This document shows, in pieces, positions 58,645 through 64,000 of a stretch of 64,000 nucleotides of DNA. The position numbers were made by a program, and so were the translations under genes. The stretch spans positions 434,001 to 498,000 of the forward strand of contig NZ_WTYJ01000002.1 in NCBI RefSeq assembly GCF_009827305.1, written 5' to 3'. Position 1 is the first letter of the stretch. Each line of letters starts with the position of its first letter. This DNA is from Croceibacterium xixiisoli (GTDB lineage: Bacteria > Pseudomonadota > Alphaproteobacteria > Sphingomonadales > Sphingomonadaceae). The notes under the pieces were generated by a model that had not been told where the DNA came from, searched no databases, and saw only the letters and a list, made by a program, of their open reading frames with translations.

Positions 58645-61146
58645 TCAGAAACTGACCTTCACCCGGGCGTAATAATAACCGCCATTGATGCCATAGGGCG
58701 AAAACAGCAGCGGCGCGCCATAGTTGTAGGTGCCGGTCGCGGGGCGGACCACGCCGTCGCTGTCGGTCACATTGGGCACCGATGGCGCTTTGCGGTTGAA
58801 CAGATTGTTCGCCCCGGCGCTCAGCGTCAGCGCCGGGCTGACCTTGTAGCTGACATCCAGATCGGCAATCGCGGTCACCGGCATTTCCAGCACCATCCCG
58901 CCGATGCCCGTGCCATCCAGGCTGGCGAGGCCGGACACCTTGCCATAGATGTTGCCGCGCAAATTCACGCCCAGCGGCCCATGGGTGATCGTCACCGCCG
59001 GGGTCAGGCGCCAGCGCGGGGTGGAATCGGTGATCGTGCTCAGCGCGCCCGGGCCCAGCAGGGCGACCTGGCCGAAGGGCTCGGAGGTTACCTGTTCGGG
59101 CAGGGGCGCCTGGCTCAGCACCTTGGTCTGATTGGCGTTGAAGCCCAGTGACCAGGCCGCACGGCCCCAGTCACCCAGTGCCTGATCGTAATTCACCGTT
59201 ACATCCACGCCGCGCGTGCGCGTGTCGGCGGCATTGGTGAACAGCATCATCGCGACATAGCCCATGCCCGGGCCCAGCACATTGCCATGGTCGCTGATCG
59301 CGTCGAGCACGCCCTGGGAAACCACATTGGGGCCGACCTGGCCCAGCAGATAGCCGGTGGCCATGATCCGGTCACGAATGGTCGTCTGATAGGCATCGAC
59401 CGTGATGGAGAGCCCGTCGGCCGGGTGCAGCACCGTGCCCAGGCTGAAGTTGCGCGATTTTTCCGGGTTAAGCGGGCTGAAACCGGCCGATGCCGCCGCC
59501 GCCGAATTCACCGGCAGCTGCACGATGGCATAATTGGGCGTCAGCGTGGTGGAGGAATAATATTGTTCCGCCAGCGTCGGTGCGCGGAACCCGGTGCTGA
59601 CCGTGCCACGGAAGGCGATTGCCGGGCTCACATCATAACGCGCCGTGGCTTTCCACACGGCGGCGGAGCCGAAATCGCTGTAGTCTTCCACCCGCGCGGC
59701 CAGATCCAGATGCAACCCGCTGACGATATCGGCCGCCAGATCGACATAGCCGGCGACATTGCTGCGCGAATGGGATGCCGCGTCGCTTGGCTGGAAGCCG
59801 GGGAAGCCCTGGCCACCTTCCTTGTAGATCGATGCGGGATCGCCCTGGGTGATGGCATAGGTATCGCGGCGGTATTCCCCGCCAAAGGCGATGTTCAGCG
59901 GGCTGGCGAGGCCGACCTCGACCTCCCGGCTGATATCGATATTGTTTGTCCACTGCGTCGCAGCAAAACGGCCGTCATAGAAATCGGTCGGGGTCGATCC
60001 GGTATCGACATAGAGCGATGCATTGGCGGAATCGCGCGTCCAGATATCCGAACTGTTGCGACCATATGTGGTGGACAGATCCCATGCCCAGCCGGACACT
60101 TCGCCCTTGATCCCGGCGGTGAAGCCGAAATCTTCCTCATAGAACGCCTGGCGCGGGCTGAAGCCATTGGGATAGAGCGCAATGGTCTGGCCATTCTCCA
60201 CCTTCGTCACCGCGCTCGGCAGGCGGAAGTTCTGGAAGGCGGAGGCATTGCGATTGCTGTAGGTGCCCGATGCATAAAGCTGGGTGCCGCCCAGATCATA
60301 TCCGGCGTTGAACAGCACATTGTAGAGCGCATAACGCGCGTCACCCATGGCCTTGTTCACATAGGGCGCGCCATCGGCATTGGCGAGACCGGCGCTGTCG
60401 AGCGGGCTCAGCCCGGAACGGATCGTGCCATCGGGGTTGAAGGCGCGGTAATCGATCCCGCCGACCTGGCTGTAATCATGGAACCGCGCTTCGCCGGTCA
60501 GATTCAGAAATCCGTTCTCGCCCAGCTTGAAGCCATAGTTGAGCTGCGCATTGGCGGTTTCGCCATCGCCGCGATAATATTGCCCGGCCGTGGCGGTGAA
60601 GCTGCCGCCGCTGATATCGTCCTTCAGGATGATGTTGATCACCCCGGCGATGGCATCGGTGCCATATTGCGCGGCGGCGCCATCCTGCAGCACCTCCACC
60701 CGCGCAATCGCGCTGACCGGGATCAGGTTGAGATCGGCGCTGGAAGATCCCTGATACAGCCCCGAGCCCGGCGATGCCTGCAGATTGGCGGTGGGGTGCC
60801 GTCGCTTGCCATTGACCAGGATCAGCGTGTGATTGGGGCTGAGTCCGCGCAGCGCCGCCGACAGGGTGAAATTGCCGGCATCCCCACCCATCGACTGGGC
60901 CGAGAAAGAGGGCAGGTTCTGCTGCAGCCCCTGGGTCAGATCGGGCTGGCCGACCTTTTCGAAGGTGGAGGCGCCGACGATCTGGATCGGGGCGGCGCTG
61001 TCGGCCGCACGCACGCCGCGCAGGCGGGTTCCGGTCACGATGATCTCGCCGCTTTCCTCCGGCGCCGCATCCTGCGCTGCCGCCTGGCCCGTGAACACCA
61101 TCAAGGCCAGCAGGCTTGTCCCCGCTGCCAAACCAAGTTTCGTCAT
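58645..61146 (-). CDS. TonB-dependent receptor
   Basis: 833 residues. Signal peptide LAAGTSLLALMVFTGQAAAQ; TonB box-like EIIVTGTRL; plug domain with PIQIVGASTFEKVGQPDLTQ, ALRGLSPNHTLILVNGKRRH, ARVEVLQDGAAAQYGTDAIA and GVINIILKD. Barrel to the end, YYYARVKVSF. No STN domain. The subtype with NGKRRHP in the plug is frequent in sphingomonads and often handles plant-derived or aromatic compounds. With the MFS gene downstream it forms a transport pair. Ligand unknown. Confidence 0.93.
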   Translation of the reverse strand: MTKLGLAAGTSLLALMVFTGQAAAQDAAPEESGEIIVTGTRLRGVRAADSAAPIQIVGASTFEKVGQPDLTQGLQQNLPSFSAQSMGGDAGNFTLSAALRGLSPNHTLILVNGKRRHPTANLQASPGSGLYQGSSSADLNLIPVSAIARVEVLQDGAAAQYGTDAIAGVINIILKDDISGGSFTATAGQYYRGDGETANAQLNYGFKLGENGFLNLTGEARFHDYSQVGGIDYRAFNPDGTIRSGLSPLDSAGLANADGAPYVNKAMGDARYALYNVLFNAGYDLGGTQLYASGTYSNRNASAFQNFRLPSAVTKVENGQTIALYPNGFSPRQAFYEEDFGFTAGIKGEVSGWAWDLSTTYGRNSSDIWTRDSANASLYVDTGSTPTDFYDGRFAATQWTNNIDISREVEVGLASPLNIAFGGEYRRDTYAITQGDPASIYKEGGQGFPGFQPSDAASHSRSNVAGYVDLAADIVSGLHLDLAARVEDYSDFGSAAVWKATARYDVSPAIAFRGTVSTGFRAPTLAEQYYSSTTLTPNYAIVQLPVNSAAAASAGFSPLNPEKSRNFSLGTVLHPADGLSITVDAYQTTIRDRIMATGYLLGQVGPNVVSQGVLDAISDHGNVLGPGMGYVAMMLFTNAADTRTRGVDVTVNYDQALGDWGRAAWSLGFNANQTKVLSQAPLPEQVTSEPFGQVALLGPGALSTITDSTPRWRLTPAVTITHGPLGVNLRGNIYGKVSGLASLDGTGIGGMVLEMPVTAIADLDVSYKVSPALTLSAGANNLFNRKAPSVPNVTDSDGVVRPATGTYNYGAPLLFSPYGINGGYYYARVKVSF

Positions 61147-61261
61147 CAACCGTCCCGCCTATCGTGCCCCGCCGCCCAGATTGGCTGCCGGGGTTTATCT
61201 ACTGGATCAGTTGACAATAGGGTGGGCGCCCCCGGCGGGCACGGGATTTTTTGGGACGGAC

Positions 61262-61280
61262 ATCGATAGCTTCTATCGAT
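61262..61280. promoter_or_regulatory. Palindrome in the region upstream of the repair genes
   Basis: ATCGATAG / CTATCGAT, perfect 8-bp arms with a 3-nt loop. It lies between the divergent receptor and radical SAM genes (61147-61433); either gene may be controlled. Confidence 0.4.
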
Positions 61281-61416
61281 ATGCCGCATATTCGCTCGGG
61301 ATCAGCCCGGAACGCGATGGAATATCTCGCGTTTGCCGTGAACTTGCAACAATTGTCTGCAGGGTGTTGTCCCCGTTTGGCGCGGGACCAGGCGGCGCTT
61401 GCGCTGGTGACGATTG

Positions 61417-61431
61417 AAACATATGGTGAAC
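61417..61431. promoter_or_regulatory. LexA-box-like site before the repair genes
   Basis: On the minus strand GTTC-ACCATAT-GTTT, matching 7 of 8 defined bases of the alphaproteobacterial LexA box GTTC-n7-GTTC. It ends 2 bp before the radical SAM start, so it overlaps the ribosome site; position is unusual. Confidence 0.4.
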
Positions 61432-61433
61432 AT

Positions 61434-62675
61434 ATGCCCGCTGCCAGTCTTACAGAGCGTTTATCGATTCTTGCCGATGCGGCGAAATACGATGCCTCCT
61501 GCGCCTCATCGGGCACCGAAAAGCGCAACAGCAAGGATCGCAAGGGGCTGGGCTCGACCGAGGGGATGGGCATCTGCCATTCCTATGCGCCGGACGGGCG
61601 CTGTATTTCGCTGCTCAAGATCCTCTTGACCAACCACTGCATTTTCGACTGCCATTATTGCGTCAACCGCAAGAGCTCCAATGTCGCGCGGGCCAAGTTC
61701 ACCGTGCAGGAGGTCGTTGATCTGACGCTCGGCTTCTATCGCCGCAATTATATCGAGGGGCTGTTTCTCTCCTCCGGCATCGTCCGGTCTCCCTCTGCCA
61801 CGATGGAACAGATGGTCGATGTCGCCCGGCGGCTGCGGCGCGATCACGGGTTTCGCGGCTATATTCACCTCAAGACCATTCCGGAGGCGGATCCCGAACT
61901 CGTCGCCGAGGCCGGGCTCTGGGCCGATCGCATTTCGATCAATGTCGAACTGCCGACCAGCGAAGGGCTGGACCGGTTGGCGCCGGACAAGCAGGCCGGG
62001 CAGATCGAAAACACGATCGGCATGATTGGGGATCGCATCACCGAGAACAAGGACGCGCAGAAGCATTTCCGCCACGCGCCCAAATTCGCCCCGGCCGGCC
62101 AATCGACCCAGATGATCGTCGGCGCGGACGGGGCGAGCGATGCGACCATCGTCCAGCGCGCGAGCGGGCTCTACAACAAGCACCGGCTCCGGCGGGTGTA
62201 TTACTCCGCTTTCAGCCCCATTCCTGACGCCAGCGCCGTGCTGCCGCTGTCGCGCCCGCCGTTGATCCGCGAACATCGCCTGTATCAGAGCGACTGGCTG
62301 ATCCGCTTCTACGGCTTCCAGCCGACGGAAGTGCAGGGAGCGATGGATGATGGCGGCATGCTGCCGCTCGATATTGATCCCAAGCTTGCCTGGGCGCTGC
62401 GTTTCCGCGAACGCTTCCCCGTCGACATCAACCGCGCATCGAAGGATATGCTGCTGCGCGTGCCGGGGCTGGGCACCAAGGCGGTCGACAAGATCGTGCA
62501 GAGCCGGCGGCTGCAGCGGCTGCGGCTGGAAGATCTGGCCCGGCTGACCCGCTCGATCGACAAGCTGCGGCCTTTCATCATTGCCGAAGGATGGCGCCCC
62601 ACCGGGCTGATCGATCGCGCCGATCTGCGCAGCCGGCTGGCCCCGCCGGTCAAGCAGCTGGAACTGTTCGGCTGA
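61434..62675 (+). CDS. Radical SAM protein, putative DNA modification/repair (TIGR03916-type)
   Basis: 413 residues from Met 61434; the longer open frame upstream is not protein-like. LSILADAAKYDASCASSGTE, GICHSYAPDGRCISLLKILL, then the radical SAM cluster CIFDCHYCVNRKSSN (C-x3-C-x2-C) and LFLSSGIVRSPSATMEQM. The C-terminus carries a helix-hairpin-helix (VDINRASKDMLLRVPGLGTK) for DNA binding. The family is always paired with the UdgX-type gene, as here (TGATG overlap). It is thought to act in DNA repair; the reaction is not established to my knowledge. Confidence 0.92.
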   Translation: MPAASLTERLSILADAAKYDASCASSGTEKRNSKDRKGLGSTEGMGICHSYAPDGRCISLLKILLTNHCIFDCHYCVNRKSSNVARAKFTVQEVVDLTLGFYRRNYIEGLFLSSGIVRSPSATMEQMVDVARRLRRDHGFRGYIHLKTIPEADPELVAEAGLWADRISINVELPTSEGLDRLAPDKQAGQIENTIGMIGDRITENKDAQKHFRHAPKFAPAGQSTQMIVGADGASDATIVQRASGLYNKHRLRRVYYSAFSPIPDASAVLPLSRPPLIREHRLYQSDWLIRFYGFQPTEVQGAMDDGGMLPLDIDPKLAWALRFRERFPVDINRASKDMLLRVPGLGTKAVDKIVQSRRLQRLRLEDLARLTRSIDKLRPFIIAEGWRPTGLIDRADLRSRLAPPVKQLELFG

Positions 62676-64000
62676 TGGCCACGCGCGCATCTCACGCGGA
62701 TCGGATGATCGCCGTGCATCTGCAGCGCGCGGATGATTTTGCCGAATGGCGTGACCGTGCGCGCGATCTGCTGCGCGATGGGGTGGCGCCGGATCGCGTG
62801 CTCTGGACCGCCGGTGAGGCGGACCAGGGACTGGGGCAGGGCGGTGACCTGTTCGCCGGCGATCTGTTCGCTGTTCCGGCGCCGGCTTCTCCTGAACCTG
62901 AGGGCGAAATCCGCGTCAGCCGCGAATTCATCGCTCAGGCGAAGCTCGCGATCCTGCATCGCGATCCCAACCGCTTTGCGCTGCTCTATCGCCTGCTCTG
63001 GCGCAGCCGCGCGCAGCCCCGTCTGCTCGCCAATGCCGCCGATCCCGATGTTCACGCGCTTGCCGCCCTGCTGCGGCAGGTGCGGCGCGACATTCACAAG
63101 ATGCGCGCTTTCGTCCGCTTTCGCCTGACCCGGCGGCCCGATGCGGGCGGCAATGGTGCGCCCTTCTATGTCGCCTGGTTCGAACCCGATTATTTCACCC
63201 TGCGGCACAATGCGAAATTCTTCATCAACCGCTTCGGCGCGCATGACTGGGCGATCCTGACCCCCGATCTGACGCTGGTGTGGCAGGATGGTGAACTGCG
63301 CGAAGAGCCCGGCGCGCGCAAGGAAGACGCCCCGGCTGAAGATACGATGAGCGATCTGGTCAGCGGTTCGGACAGCGAAACCAGCGGCGAGGCGCTGTGG
63401 AATGCCTATTACGCGGCGATCTTCAATCCCGCCCGGCTGAAGACCAAGATGATGGTGCGCGAAATGCCGCGCCGTTACTGGAAGAACCTGCCCGAAGCGC
63501 GGCTGATCCCCGATCTGATCGCCGGCGCCCAGGCGCGGGAGGCGGCGATGGTCGATGCCGGCGCCGACCGTTTCGACGAACCCGCGCCACAATCGCTGGC
63601 CGAACTGGCGCAGCGGGTCAGCCAATGTCGTCGATGCGCGATCGGCTGCAACGGCACGACAGCGGTCACGGGGGAGGGGGCATCCATGGGCGGATCAGGC
63701 CTGATGATCCTGGGCGAACAGCCGGGCGACAATGAAGAACTGGCCGGCCGGCCCTTCGTGGGCCCCGCCGGCCAGGTGCTGGACACCATGCTGGGGGAGA
63801 CCGGCATCGACCGGGGCCGTGCCTGGCTGACCAATGCGGTCAAGCATTTCAAATTCGAACAGGTCGGCAAGCGGCGCCTGCACCAGAGCCCCACGGCGGG
63901 CGAAATCGACATGTGCCGCTGGTGGCTCGATCACGAACGCCGCCTCGTTACCCCGGGCGTCATCCTCGCCCTGGGCGCCAGCGCCGCCCGCGCCGTGCTC
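62675..64000 (+). CDS. DUF4130-UdgX fusion, uracil-DNA-binding repair protein, C-terminus cut
   Basis: At least 442 residues to the window end. N-terminal DUF4130 part (residues about 1-260: YRLLWRSRAQPRLLANAADP, RRDIHKMRAFVRFRL, AWFEPDYFTLRHNAKFFINR). C-terminal UdgX domain: cluster Cys in QCRRCAIGC, motif GEQPGDNEELAGRPFVGPAG and the R-loop NAVKHFKFEQVGKRRLHQSP. In UdgX the His of KRR-x-H is the residue that bonds covalently to uracil-containing DNA. Translationally coupled to the radical SAM gene. It should protect DNA by removing or trapping uracil. Confidence 0.93.
   Translation, partial: MATRASHADRMIAVHLQRADDFAEWRDRARDLLRDGVAPDRVLWTAGEADQGLGQGGDLFAGDLFAVPAPASPEPEGEIRVSREFIAQAKLAILHRDPNRFALLYRLLWRSRAQPRLLANAADPDVHALAALLRQVRRDIHKMRAFVRFRLTRRPDAGGNGAPFYVAWFEPDYFTLRHNAKFFINRFGAHDWAILTPDLTLVWQDGELREEPGARKEDAPAEDTMSDLVSGSDSETSGEALWNAYYAAIFNPARLKTKMMVREMPRRYWKNLPEARLIPDLIAGAQAREAAMVDAGADRFDEPAPQSLAELAQRVSQCRRCAIGCNGTTAVTGEGASMGGSGLMILGEQPGDNEELAGRPFVGPAGQVLDTMLGETGIDRGRAWLTNAVKHFKFEQVGKRRLHQSPTAGEIDMCRWWLDHERRLVTPGVILALGASAARAVL

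Noticed and set aside
59287-61269. 660-residue plus-strand open frame
   Set aside because: Antisense of the third TonB-dependent receptor, without any recognisable domain.
1-64000. CRISPR array, insertion sequences, prophage, rRNA
   Set aside because: No regularly spaced repeats, transposase or integrase frames, or rRNA-like stretches were found on either strand; the only repeats are the REP-like doublets and coding MDHG units.

Overview
The window is GC-rich DNA of a Gram-negative bacterium, most likely an alphaproteobacterium of the order Sphingomonadales (Novosphingobium/Sphingobium-like). Grounds for this are three large TonB-dependent receptors, a FecI/FecR-type surface-signalling pair, a bacterial alternative oxidase, a LigE-like beta-etherase-type glutathione transferase and extragenic repeats of the sphingomonad 'TTCGACAAGCTCAG' type. 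The assignment is inferred from gene content; there is no rRNA in the window. No tRNA, rRNA, CRISPR array, insertion sequence or prophage was seen, so this looks like ordinary chromosome rich in accessory nutrient-uptake and stress islands.

Layout. 1-8.4 kb: a nutrient cluster of two tandem type I phosphodiesterases (the first cut by the window edge), a TonB-dependent receptor, an XRE-cupin regulator and a divergent spinster-like MFS transporter; a 14-bp motif recurs in both control regions. 8.4-11.7 kb: two tandem paralogous exported proteins with DUF6438-like and ankyrin parts. 11.8-15.5 kb: a YncE-like propeller, a TerD-VWA protein and a DUF3829-type lipoprotein. 15.5-18.9 kb: a nitric-oxide defence locus, with an operon for group III truncated haemoglobin, alternative oxidase, a DUF1971 protein and flavohaemoglobin divergent from an NsrR-type Rrf2 regulator, and a textbook NsrR operator between them. 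19-26.6 kb: DUF389 membrane protein, small exported proteins, PhoD phosphatase, a two-domain duplicated exported protein and an L,D-transpeptidase. 26.6-31.6 kb: HerA-like ATPase, hybrid histidine kinase and a haloperoxidase-like hydrolase.

31.6-38.1 kb: a haem-iron operon under a Fur-type box (ECF sigma factor, FecR, STN-containing receptor fused to a second small outer-membrane barrel, haem oxygenase, TonB). 38.2-41.9 kb: a phospholipase D-family enzyme, a control region with an FNR-type box and a possible small RNA, and three tandem secreted paralogues ending GNPY(E/K)L. 41.9-44.8 kb: flavin reductase, isochorismatase and isochorismate synthase with a Fur-type box, which is half of a 2,3-dihydroxybenzoate pathway. 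45-50.7 kb: a two-component system, an M/H-rich protein and copA/copB for copper resistance. 50.7-56.4 kb: hydrolase, LysR regulator, 3-mercaptopyruvate sulfurtransferase, LigE-like transferase, PatB-type aminotransferase and a PIN toxin-antitoxin pair. 56.5-61.1 kb: small DUF1579-like protein, second spinster-like MFS and a third TonB-dependent receptor. 61.4-64 kb: a DNA-repair pair, radical SAM protein and DUF4130-UdgX fusion (cut by the window edge).

Common themes are iron and haem acquisition (Fur-type boxes at two loci), defence against NO and copper, and outer-membrane scavenging of phosphorus- or carbon-containing solutes. The strongest candidates for new biology are the NsrR operon that includes an alternative oxidase, the receptor-barrel fusion, the possible FNR-linked small RNA, and the three-gene GNPY(E/K)L family.
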